A DNA stretch of 51,737 nt from Cudoniella acicularis (lineage: Eukaryota > Ascomycota > Leotiomycetes > Helotiales > Helotiaceae). Position numbers and translations under genes: made by a program. The DNA lies in contig JAAMPI010000210.1 of the NCBI GenBank assembly GCA_013054445.1, forward strand, positions 1 to 51,737, given 5' to 3'. The notes below the pieces were generated by a model that worked only from the letters and a program-made list of their open reading frames with translations, did no database searches and was not told the DNA's origin. Shown in pieces: positions 34,274-44,458 of this stretch (its first letter is position 1; each line of letters begins with the position of its first letter).

Positions 34274-35248
34274 ATGCAGGGACGTGAATTAAAGCTTATG
34301 TTTACTGGTTCGATCGGCGACGGGAGAGAAAGAGTATGCAAAGTTTTGTTTTTCGCGAAAGTGTTTGGCCGGTTGGTGGATGTAGAGCTCTGCTTTATTG
34401 GGTTCTTGATAATTATTGCAATCTTTGTTACTTGTGCATGTCATAACTACCCACTCTTAAAAAGATGAAATTTAACTCCGATTCATTAAAACCAATCCTG
34501 CTATTTCCGCTAAAGTGTTCGATCTTGTAGAAAATTAAAACATCTCGTGGTTGTTTTTCGCTTTTGAAGTGTTCTTGCCGAGCCCTCCTTTTACGCAAAG
34601 AACTACCGGTCTAAACTTTAGCATTCGATTCTGGCGAATTATTCTCGGAGGGAAAAACTTCAACTTCGAGTGATTTTGATAAAATAAAAAAAATATGAAA
34701 ACCCGAAAATTAGACGATTGATTTGGGAGAATGTAAAGAAGCATTTAATTTTCATCTGTTGTAAAAGTGAGCGAGCGCATGAGATTTTGTCGCGCTATCG
34801 CTCTTGGCTACAGCGAACCCATTCTCGATTTAAAAAGGGGGAAGAAACCACAGAAACACAGTAAGATTTTTCGAGCGTGGCGTCCTTGTCTGGTCCTTCA
34901 CTCCTCCAGCACCTCCAAACACCCATTTCGCTGGTACGACCACGCGATCAGCGATCTAGCGAAATAATTTGTACATCATACTCATGCGAAGAAGGCAAGC
35001 AGCGCGCACTCCGGATATACCACCTAAGCGTATAGGAATATCCTTTGTTCCTCTGCGGCTCCTTTAGCGCACCAGCCACTCACACACTCGCTATGTAGCA
35101 AATTGACATACATGGTAAGCGCGTTAGCCTCGGAGGAGTGTCGCATACAACATAAGCGAATGGATGGATTTGCTTGTGGATTGAGATTTTGCTTTGCATT
35201 ACTGGTTCCTGGATTTTTTACGAAAATAATGCGCGTTTGGTGGAAATA

Positions 35249-35413
35249 AGCCTTTGGGAGTTTGCAAGCGAAGATGGGATTTGGGATTTTGTTACGAAAT
35301 TTTGGGTGAGTTTTACGAGCAGATTGCCCGTTGGAAGGGGAAACCAAGCCCTGTGGGTGTATAAGCGAAAATGGGAATTGGGATTTTCTTACGAAATTTT
35401 GAGTGAGTTTACG
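35249..35413 (+). repeat. tandem duplication of a ~68-bp unit
   Basis: Copies at 35249-35316 and 35345-35413 share GATTTT-TTACGAAATTTTG followed by a GTGAGTTT-TACGA end and a matching left part (GTTTGCAAGCGAAGATGGGA against GTGTATAAGCGAAAATGGGA). Offset between copies is about 97 bp. Differences are scattered substitutions and small indels. Confidence 0.8.
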
Positions 35414-35749
35414 ATGTTGGGGGGTGTTTCGAAAACTATCTTCGCACGCTAGTATGAGAGGAGGATGGGATGGGATGATGTTGGCGGATTTTGCGATTGA
35501 TGATGGTAGAGTTGAAGGAATTCAATCCTTTCTTGAATCTAAGAGGCACGTATAAGTAGTCTTGGCATTCCTGTTTTGTGAGCTTCTGATTATTAACACT
35601 CTTGCATTCATTCCTTTCTTCTCTTCTTGCATCGATACCTTCAACACTGTCCCTTTTGAGACTTTTTCCATTCATCAGTACCATTCTTTTTCAATTCTGC
35701 AGCGCAGTATTCCTTTTTAGCGACAATCAACATACAAACTACATTCAAA

Positions 35750-36193
35750 ATGAAGAACTTCATATCCTTCGCAGCATTCACTGCGTTCCTCGCTTTCGCC
35801 GCCGCGAGCCCACTTGCAACTAGATCAATCGGAATGGCAAAATGTATCCAGAAAGCAGCCGGTGATTTCTGCGGTGACGACACTTCCGCAATTTCGGGCA
35901 CTACCCCCAACCCCAAAGCTCTGTACCATTGCGCTGGAGAGAATCACATTCCGATCTTTAAGAAAAAGGATTGCACAGAGGGAGGCGACAACAACGAGGA
36001 GAATCGGAAGAACCAGGGCCCGGAGAAAAAGGAGGGACCTGTGAACCTCACGACTGTCCCTGAGAAGGAGGGGGATAAGAAGAAGGGGGACGAGAAGAAG
36101 GGGGACGAGAAGAAGGGGGACGAGAAGAAGGGGGAGAAGAAGGGAGAACATGAGGAGGCGAAACCTGAGGCTCAGCCAAACCAAGGGCAATAA
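35750..36193 (+). CDS. secreted protein with Cys-containing core and Lys/Glu/Gly/Asp repeat tail
   Basis: A single exon gives 147 residues. A clear signal peptide (ISFAAFTAFLAFAAAS, cleavage near residue 19) leads to a core of about 60 residues with four Cys (MAKCIQK, DFCGDD, YHCAGE, KDCTEG), enough for two disulphides. The rest is very hydrophilic: KKGDE units repeated three to four times and an end rich in Glu, Pro and Gln. The ATG sits in a good context after an AT-rich leader. No family is recognised. The layout (signal peptide, small Cys core, charged repeat tail) is common in fungal wall-associated or host-facing proteins. The repeated 15-bp unit makes length change easy. Confidence 0.8.
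   Translation: MKNFISFAAFTAFLAFAAASPLATRSIGMAKCIQKAAGDFCGDDTSAISGTTPNPKALYHCAGENHIPIFKKKDCTEGGDNNEENRKNQGPEKKEGPVNLTTVPEKEGDKKKGDEKKGDEKKGDEKKGEKKGEHEEAKPEAQPNQGQ
36073..36144 (+). repeat. 15-bp in-frame tandem repeat (KKGDE)
   Basis: The unit GACGAGAAGAAGGGG is repeated three to four times with slight change at the ends, inside the secreted-protein gene at 35750. Confidence 0.85.
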
Positions 36194-37694
36194 GAAGGCT
36201 GCCGTTGGTTTGAATTATTTTTCCTTCGAAAAGGTTTTTCATTTACAGGAGCTGGGGATAGGAAACGAAATGGGAACGGATACTGCACTTTGTTTCTTCT
36301 GCATGTATATGGCGTTCAATGGGGTCGCGGGATGAGGGGTCAACTGCCTCGGGTTCTGAATAAATTGTATAAGACACTATATAATTGTGGTTTAAGGAAT
36401 AGAAAACGTTGATAGTTGCGAAATTTTACTCGGTCGCGCAGACTCGTACTCTCCTCAACTCCAAGCTTTCCCGAGGGACTGTAGAACAATGCGACTGTAG
36501 CGAGTTCAGTAGTACTAAAATTGGCTTTCAAATAATTTTCGAAGCTTTGAGTTCATGTGCACACAATTGCGCAAGCACAGAAACACATGAGATGACGCTT
36601 TACAAAGTTTTGTTGCGCAACACTTATCTCGAGGCGATGTGGCACCTTTTATGCATTGGCCGGCCGGTTCTGCGGAGGAACAAATGCTCAGGGGACCAAA
36701 GAGCGCTAGAACCGAAAAGTCGGGAGTCGGGCCGCGCTAACACACGCTAAAATACTTGTGTCGTGAACCACCTCCGCCATCCTTGAGGGTTTGATCTCCT
36801 GAGTCAACTTTCACAGCTTCACGATCGACAGGAGAAACCAAGAACAATGCGATGTTGCCATTGTGATAGAAGTGAGTCTCTCTCGATGCTTTTGATACTG
36901 CGCGAACCAGTGTTCCATCGAGTTCTCTTTGCTGCTTTTGTTTTTCGGATGGTCGCAAAGCCAAGTCAGCCACCCGAAGTACGTTGACCCCCCCTTGATT
37001 TTTTATCACATCGCCCTTGCACAACGTCTCACCATCTTCTCTTTCGGTGGCCGCTTTGGGCGCCTTTCATCTACACTCTGCCGGGGCTCTGGGATAGTCC
37101 TGCTGGGCTGCTGAGCCAACATGGGCCATTTTGGGTATTTCGGGCACATGACACTGAGTCACGTTGTTTGGTGTCCAATACGCGTTAAAGTGATTGCATG
37201 ACACCCCTGCAATTCGCGTCTTCCGGCTTGCTTTGCGTTCAGGCCGCGTTTTGCTACGAATAATAGGCATCCTTGGCCTGGTTGCCCTGCCCATACACAC
37301 ATAACCAGAGTACAAATACAGCTGCCTCCCACCCTCCTTTCTTTCTTCCTGAAATTTCATCCCAAGGCCATCGACAAAATCGACCAATTTCATCGCCATT
37401 TCGACCCGACGACAACTGTTGACGATTATTTGATCTACCGAGGATCTTTATTGCCATCACCCAGTTTCCGACCGACCGAGCGAGAATGTTCGGCAGAAAC
37501 GTCAATAAATCACAGACGGAGAGTTTCACACGAAAGCGACGGGAGACGAAAGGGAAATCATCGTTCAGAGAGCATGCCGTTTCGAAGAATCGACACGATC
37601 GCTCCATCCGAAAAGCTCCAACCGAGGAATCTGCCCCTCTCGTAAGGTATGCCACGCTCACCTCTAGGCAGAAGCAGAGATTGTACGGTCGCTG
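36194..37694. other. intergenic spacer and BTB-gene leader
   Basis: No supported gene for 1.5 kb. From 37486 a frame rich in Arg/Ser (MFGRNVNKSQTESF) leads towards the BTB gene. It could join in frame only by removing 26 bp between GTAAGG and CTCTAG, shorter than any other intron in this window, so I leave it as leader. Confidence 0.5.
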
Positions 37695-38400
37695 ATGGCA
37701 GAAATGAACAGCAATCTCACCTCTTCCATAATCACACTGGTTGTTGGCAGAGAACAGCGACTCTTTGCTGCACACGAAGACGTTCTATGCATATCGCCTT
37801 TCTTCTCGGCAGCGTGCAGAGGACAATTCATGGAAGCAGCGAATAAACGCATATCACTTCCCGACGAAGAGCCCGAAATATTCTCCTCCGTCCTCGAATA
37901 CCTCTACAAAGGCGATTATTATCCACGACTTCTTCATAACAAGCGGAAAAACTCTTGGGAGTTGGAAACCGGCGAAGGAGGCGGCAGTATCGAGAGCACA
38001 GTTTTTCATCATGGTGTTGATGGAGAGCTGTTGAAAGACACAGTGATCTATTGCACAGCGGAGAAATATGGACTGGAGGAGTTGAAGAGAGTTGCGTTGC
38101 GCAAACAGGGTTTGCGTATGTCCTTCTCTTATTCTTACTTCAACCTTAACTAACAACATAATAGAATCCGGCATACAATGCAGCACAATCCTCTCTTCAG
38201 CCCGCTACGCATACGCCAACACACCCGACACGGACTCCAAACTGCGAGCTCACTATCTTGCACTCATAATCCGCAGCAGAAACACATTCAAGAGAAGCGG
38301 AACAATGCAGATGGAGATGCAGAGCGGAGGCAGCCAGCTATTCTTCGATTTGTTCGTCGCGCTGTGTAATCACGTTGATGATGTTGCCAGTGTTGCGTAA
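37695..38400 (+). CDS. BTB/POZ-domain protein
   Basis: Two exons, 37695-38115 and 38165-38400, join through a 49-bp intron to 218 residues. The N-terminal 100 residues carry the BTB pattern: ITLVVGREQRLFAAHEDVL, then SPFFSAACRGQFMEAANK, then LPDEEPEIFSSVLEYLYKGD. The rest (TVIYCTAEKYGLEELKRVAL) is the helical continuation seen in small fungal BTB proteins. Such proteins dimerise and often act as adaptors for Cullin-3 ubiquitin ligases. No second functional domain (Kelch, MATH, zinc finger) is present. The length is normal for the many short BTB proteins of filamentous ascomycetes. The start at 37695 is the first ATG in frame, but a 5' exon upstream cannot be excluded. The frame is intact. Confidence 0.82.
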
Positions 38401-40267
38401 GTCTTCTCTCTTATCTTTACAACGAAGCAAAATAGCAACGGTTGCTAACGAACACAAAAGAGGATCACCACGCAGCATCAGAACACACCACTAATCATTC
38501 ACCTCTCAACACACAACTCTACCGCATCATTTCAGCTCTTAATAACTCCTCATTTCCTCTCTCACATAAATCTCCTACTTCCTGTTTGCTTTCACGACAT
38601 GAATCTCTGTTTTGCACCTTTGATACCAGGCGTTTTCGGCGTACGACGGCCGAGTCGGATGGAAGGATCTTTTTCTAGCAGCGATCTACCTATCTATCTG
38701 TATCACTACTCTTCTTTTTGCCTTGCATTTATCTTGTCACGTTGTTTTTTTGTTTGAGCGAAACGAAACAAAAAGTGAACTGATGGGATGTAATTTCCTC
38801 CTGTTGAAGAGAACAGTCGAGATGCAAGGAAGGAAGGAATAAATTGTCTTGATATGTTATGTTCGTTGAGGAAATATTGTATATTTATGTCTTGTGAGAG
38901 CGAGCTGACAGGATGGCTGGTTTTTGGGCGGACTGTTTGAGCAGGGTGGATGGAATTCTGGCACTAGCATTCTGCAGCTTTCTGCTTCTCTGATGGGAAT
39001 AGGGGAGTAAGGTCGGTCACTTAAGGAATAGATTTCAGTGAGTTGAGTAAGTGAGATAATTCACATCATTTATGGCTGTTCTAGAAAGAGAGCAGAGAAA
39101 AAAATTCGATTCGAATTTTATAATTGAAAGAAGATTGGATTTTTAAAAATTTGAACACTTTGACATTTTTGAGTAGCTTCACTTTTAAGTTGATTTTTGC
39201 TTTTCTGGATAGCTTCAAAAACCATATGTTTTGGCTCAAAAAGAGGGACCGAGGATAGACCGTAAAGTAAATGGTGGGAATAGCCTCAAAAAATGACCCC
39301 AAGAATAACCTCCGAATCTCAAGCCAAACGCCAAACGTCACAACCCCTCACAAATCCTCATCACCCTTCGCAAAAATCACACCACACCACACCCCTTACC
39401 CCCCCTTAAAAAAACTCTCAACCCTCAACCCTCCCCCTCATGCCCCCCGCTCATCTCCTCCCCTAGTACCACCAACAGAAAAAAAAAGGAGACTAACACA
39501 AACACTTAAACTGATAAGCCCCCTCCCCTCTACCCTGCTCACGCCGAAGAAAAGAAACTTTGGCACCGCACCAAGCTCAAGATTTTGATGAAGAGAGGAT
39601 GGTTATTGGTCAATGGCTTGCTCGGCCAGAGAGGGGTGAGTCATATCTCACCGGGAGGAACAAGGGTGGCAGGGGTGGGGTAGGGTAGGGAGAAGGAAGG
39701 TGCTTTGGTTAAGATAGGAAGGGTTAGTGTGGGTTAGGGTTGAGGGGGTTTTTTGTTTGAGAGGGAAGGGTAGGAGGGAAGGGGAGGCTGCTTTAAGGTG
39801 GTGGTGTTTGGGCTTGGGTGATGGCTGCATTGGTTGGGAAGGTGGAGTGCTGAGCTTTGGAATTTGGAGCCGAGGATAGGGAATATGTGGTTTTGTGAAG
39901 GGTCGTGCACAAGACGGGCGGGAGTTGGATAGTGGAGTTTGGATGTGATTTGATTTGATTTACTTCGTTCTTCCGAATATTGTATGCTAACGTATCGTAC
40001 CTATCGTATCGTATTGTGATGCCGTCAAGAAGGGTGTCAGTGACTTCGGTGACTCGATTTTCTGTCTCGATCCAGCTCCGCTCCGACTTCAGAAACAATC
40101 TCAAAGGGCGAGGCGATCACCATGTCTCAGACCTCCCCAAAACAACGGTCCAAAATAACTGACTGGACCACCTTACCCTCGCCTTTTATTTCCATTCGTT
40201 CGCCGGCCAACCACTATCGCCATTGTGGCGAGAGCGGAAAAGGGGGCGAAGCAAACGGCTCGCAACC
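38401..40267. other. intergenic spacer with C-rich then G-rich blocks
   Basis: No supported gene in 1.87 kb between convergent genes. 39080-39250 is AT-rich. About 39310-39480 is C-rich on the plus strand and 39655-39790 G-rich, with GGGGTAGGGTAGGG and TTAGGG-like units. 39980-40020 has short ATCGTA repeats. Confidence 0.55.
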
Positions 40268-42078
40268 TCACACACCTGTTCCGGGGAACGCTCCGCCTTT
40301 ACTAAGCACCACTATGCCTCGCTCCCTGGCTATGTAACCTTTCATTAAGTTCTGCAGCGCACGTTGTTGGTTAGCTTGACTCATCACCCGAGATGTTCCG
40401 CGAATCGAAATGGGGGGGTGCGATAAGGGGTGTGCCTTGCGAGGCAGCACCCCTTCATCAGCTACAAAAAGAAAGAGGAAGAAGGCGAACGAACCTTGTA
40501 TATCATATTTGCCAATAGACATTCCACTTCATCGTTATCCATCATTTCTTTACTGCCGATGCTAATCGCTGCGCCGAATTCCGCGACGGGTATTCTGGTT
40601 CGGCGAACGGGGAGCGTGACGGGTTCTTTTGCTTCTTCGTAGCCACCTGCGAGGAAGACTTTGCGGAGGAGGTTTCGTAAGGCGATGTCGCGGCCACGTT
40701 CGAGTGTTAGGTAGATGCGGCGTTTGACGAGTTCGTTCTCGCATGCTGCTAAGGCTGCGTCGAAGCCTGCGAGATCGCCTTTTTTGATGCAACGGGATAG
40801 GGGGAGGAAGAGGGTTTGTAGGCGTGGGTAGGGTGCGAGGAGGGCGAGTGTTGGGAGCGTGTGGGTGGTTAGGAGGTGGCACGGGATGAGGTAGGTGAGT
40901 ATGAGTCTACGGTTGGTAAGTACATGTGATGTATGACTCGGGTTGAGACGAGTGCGACCTACTCTTTATTGCGAACCGCGTCCTTGTGGCATAAGTGCCA
41001 AGCTTCTGTGAGGTTCTTTTCCGACTATATGGTATCAGTCAAAATATTGATTCGTATAGTTGTGAGCCTCACCTCCACGTAATTCTCTTCCAAGAATTTG
41101 ATGACTCCAACATAATATTTGAATGTGACTTGATGAGCCATAGGAAAAGCGCTTAATTGAGGCATGTCGCCACGATATGCCTGAAGTGCATTTAAAACGT
41201 TCTTTGATAAACTGATCGAGTTGAGCTTGAAATAGGTCTTGAACAACAGGTTAATGATGTTGTAAATTCCCCATTTTCTTGATTCCTCGAGTGGAGCTCT
41301 ATATTCTGATTAGCAAAGCCGAGAAAAAGTGACATTGAGAACTCCTGACCTGTCCGCTAAACATATTTGAAAGATTCGATTAAGAACTCTGGCAGTATCC
41401 TCAAGTTTTTCATTTTTCTCCGATTCTGGATTGAAATCGTCTTGGAAGGTGTTAAGTGAAGTTGTGGTATTCGCCAAACCTTCATCTGCCTTAATTGCAA
41501 ATGTTCTGAGGTATTTGCCTGCCACGTATAGACAAGGCACTGTCCAGGCCTCGAAACCGCAGTTGCTGTAACCACGGATGAGCACATTTGTCATTTCTTT
41601 CCAGGCTTCATACACCTTCACCCATGATGCCTAGCATATATCAGCTTGATGTGTAAAACCAACTAATGATAACCTCTTGGAATGTTTGCAAGTCACGTGA
41701 TACCCAATGAAAATGAGCATTCCTGCCTCTCAAGGAAATTCAAAGAAAGTGGAAAGACGGAAAATAGATGACGGTCACCTTTGGATTCGTCCGAGTGGCC
41801 GCTTCAGCATTTAAGATTTCCCCAACGGCCTTCCAGTATGCAACAAATACTTCAACCCATCCATTGCCTTCTTCTGCGGAAAGATTAACTCCCGAGGTCT
41901 TGTCGTATAATATTTGATACTTGAAGTCTTTCTGGACATTGGCAAAGTTACTACTTCGAAAGAAGTTAAATAATCTTTGTGGTTGAGAGACTGGCGCAAC
42001 TGGTGAGAGAGTTTGGGAAAGCCCGTAACCATCGCCCTCGCCATATGACCTCCTAAAATCTTGAAAGACTGCATCCAT
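40268..42078 (-). CDS. csn12: Csn12/PCID2-type PCI-domain protein
   Basis: Six exons, 42078-41779, 41630-41350, 41298-41073, 41024-40963, 40906-40495 and 40351-40268, join to 454 residues, the usual length for Csn12-like proteins. The N-terminal half is helical. [16 protein letters not shown], formed across an intron, is the conserved entry to the PCI domain. Next come [10 protein letters not shown] and [20 protein letters not shown]. The C-terminal winged helix ends with [19 protein letters not shown], where the family has its membrane- or RNA-facing surface strand. Relatives (Csn12, Thp1, PCID2) act in COP9-signalosome-associated or TREX-2 mRNA-export complexes. Which of these applies cannot be told from the sequence. 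The last intron (143 bp) and first intron (148 bp) are longer than the others. It is divergent from rpl20. Confidence 0.88.
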
Positions 42079-42602
42079 CTTGCTTTTGTTTAACTGATCG
42101 TGATTGTGATGTCGTTAAATTCATAAATCTTCGTAGGTTTCTTGTGAAGTCCGTGACCCTTAACTCCTGAGGCTGGGGATGAGATTCAAGGACAGTTGTG
42201 AAGCATTCTGAAGGCAAAATTTGGTTTTCTTAAAGCGCTTTCAGATGTCGTCAAGAACTCAATACGAAAGGAAATAATCCAATCAACTCAGTTGCGGAGG
42301 CATGACGCTTTAAGCTTGTCAAAAATTTGTTGTTCTTGTTGCCAATGTTTACATTACTGGCACGGAAGAAGGGAGGCTCTGCAGCCGAATTCCACTAGAC
42401 CGCTTTCAGAGAAGCTGCTTTCCAAGCGAGCTCAGGGCACTCAATTTTCTTTGCCCTAGGTGCGCTAAATTGACGAAAATTCCTTGAAGGTCGAACTTCA
42501 AGTTGAACTGCGACAACACACGACAACGACCACGGCCAGCAATTCACAGTGAGTTTCCTGATTAATTCGAGGAAATATTGTTTGTTTGCTAACACGCAGA
42601 AG
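42079..42602. promoter_or_regulatory. divergent promoter region, csn12-like and rpl20
   Basis: The 524 bp between the two start codons must hold both promoters. No gene frame of interest. I do not recognise a specific ribosomal-protein promoter element. Confidence 0.5.
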
Positions 42603-43636
42603 ATGGGTAAGCATCAGATTTCTTTTCTTCCAAGGACGAAGTGCGATCGCGATTGCGACCTCGAATCTAGCATCGAAAATTCATACGACGATGGAGCAAA
42701 CCCTGGAGATAACAACAATGCGAAAGGATTGAGAAGGCATATCGGTGGGGGGTCATTCTCAGGGTTGAAAACAAACGTGGCTTCGATGCGGAGGAGGGAC
42801 AGCCAAATTACATCACATGCGGAATTTCATCCTGGCTACGCCAACAATTCGATCGACGACTGATTAGAGAGGATGGATCTTTGTAGACTTACGATTATTC
42901 TCGGCCCAACACTTTGCTACGGCTTGTTCGAACGTACTGTGGATTGAAGTTCAGACTCGGCGGAATCTTTGCAAGCTTGATGCAAGGACGAGTACTGACA
43001 AGTTTTTAGGTCGTCTTACAGAATACCAGGTCATTGGCCGCCATCTGCCCACCGAGGCAAACCCAGCGCCAAAGCTGTACCGGATGAGAATCTTTGCGCC
43101 AAACACCGTGGTTGCAAAGTCCCGTTTCTGGTACTTCTTGATGAAGTTACGAAAGGTCAAGAAGGCGAACGGAGAGATTGTCAGCTTGAACGTGGTGGGT
43201 AGACTTGGTCGCCTTGTTTGTATATGACGCTAATTGCGTGATTCTAGATCCATGAGAAACGCCCATTGAAGGTCAAGAACTTTGGCATCTGGATTCGATA
43301 CGACTCTCGCTCCGGCACCCACAACATGTACAAGGAGTACCGTGAGATGTCAAGAACGGATGCTGTTGAGGCTTTGTACCAAGATATGGCCGCCAGACAT
43401 CGATCTCGTTTCCGGTCAATCCACGTGGGTTTACAACGTTTAATTCTAGATTACAGTGCTAATATAAAACCAAACAGATTCTCAAGGTTGTCGAACTCGA
43501 GAAGACAGAAGACGTTAAGCGCCCATACATCAAGCAACTCCTTACCAAGAACCTCAAATTCCCTCTTCCTCACCGTGTTTCCAAGGCAGCTGGCACAAAG
43601 CTTTTCATCGGAAAGAGACCATCGACTTTCTACTGA
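42603..43636 (+). CDS. rpl20: 60S ribosomal protein L20 (eL20, L18a)
   Basis: Four exons, 42603-42606, 43010-43194, 43248-43424 and 43478-43636, join to 174 residues, the family length. The first exon is only ATG plus one base; the split codon gives [20 protein letters not shown]. Diagnostic stretches include [40 protein letters not shown] and the end [17 protein letters not shown]. The protein is a structural component of the large cytosolic ribosomal subunit. A 403-bp first intron directly after the start codon, with the other introns at 53 bp, is typical of fungal ribosomal protein genes. Such introns often carry regulatory sequence. The open frame inside it (42549-42863) is intronic and not a separate gene. 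Confidence 0.97.
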
Positions 43637-44458
43637 GCGGTTTGGGGATATATCTGGGTCTGGTGGAATCAATGGGTTTTTGCACTGCATAAGGGTTGTT
43701 TTCTAGCCTTGCTCAATGAGCCGGTCAACGAGTATTAAATGCATAAAGCAAGACATTGAGCACAAACCATGGTTATGAATGCTTGTGAGACTGTGCGACG
43801 TGGGGGTTGCACCTCCCGAGACATTTCTGGAAGCTATACCCCGCATTGTTGTCCCGCTGAAACTTTGGTTAGAATCTTGGTCATACACAACTCCGGTATT
43901 CAGGCTTGTTCTGATGGAATACCCACTTACAGCAATTCAACTAACCCTCTTGGCCACATAGGTTTGGTCTGCACAAAAATTTAGCATTCCAAGATGACAT
44001 GAACAAAGTGCAGACTATGTAACTTTTATAACAACTCACCGAAGTATATAGACCCCATAATACTTATACCGGGGTCTTTCCATTTCTCGATTATAAGCAG
44101 AATTAGTATGTCTTTACAAATGTCGAAGAATTCTCTCTGCTTATCCTCTATAATTCATATCCTCAAGCTTCTCCAGTGGTAAACAGTGCGCCTGTTTTCC
44201 CCAAAAGCTAAGGGCAGAGTGAATGTCACCCCTCTTCGCGTTCAGTCGCGTCCGTGCCAAGCTAGTTCGCTCTAGCAGTACACGTCGAAATCGAGGCATA
44301 GCATAACATTTACAATTTCAGATGGTTCAAAATTGAATTGAAGTGATTCACGGTCTGGCATACCCAGCGCCTGATTCATAAATCGAATCTTCCTGTTTTA
44401 TTTCTGTAGCCTTGCGTCACACTCAATCTCCACAAGAAACTTCAAGAAACACCGAACC
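43637..44458. other. intergenic spacer
   Basis: 822 bp after rpl20; the first part is its 3' untranslated region. Short frames near 43769-43984 have no motif. Nothing else recognised. Confidence 0.6.

Larger units (their letters stand above)
32580..35749. other. 3.2-kb repeat-rich, gene-free region
   Basis: No supported protein gene. It contains an array of degenerate repeats (32713-33730), three hairpins (34017-34273) and a tandem duplication (35249-35413), each listed separately. A frame of 110 codons at 33861-34193 overlaps the hairpins and has no recognisable motif. The last 200 bp should be the promoter of the gene at 35750, with a TATAAGT at about 35551. Confidence 0.65.

Noticed and set aside
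37637..37662. 26-bp intron joining an upstream Arg/Ser-rich exon to the BTB gene
   Set aside because: The phase fits, but 26 bp is well below the other introns here (45 bp or more).
40562..40882. Pro/Arg-rich 106-codon minus-strand frame
   Set aside because: It is the wrong frame of the fifth exon of the csn12-like gene.
42549..42863. 104-codon frame before rpl20
   Set aside because: It starts upstream of and runs through the first intron of rpl20. The split start codon ATG-G shows the region is intronic.
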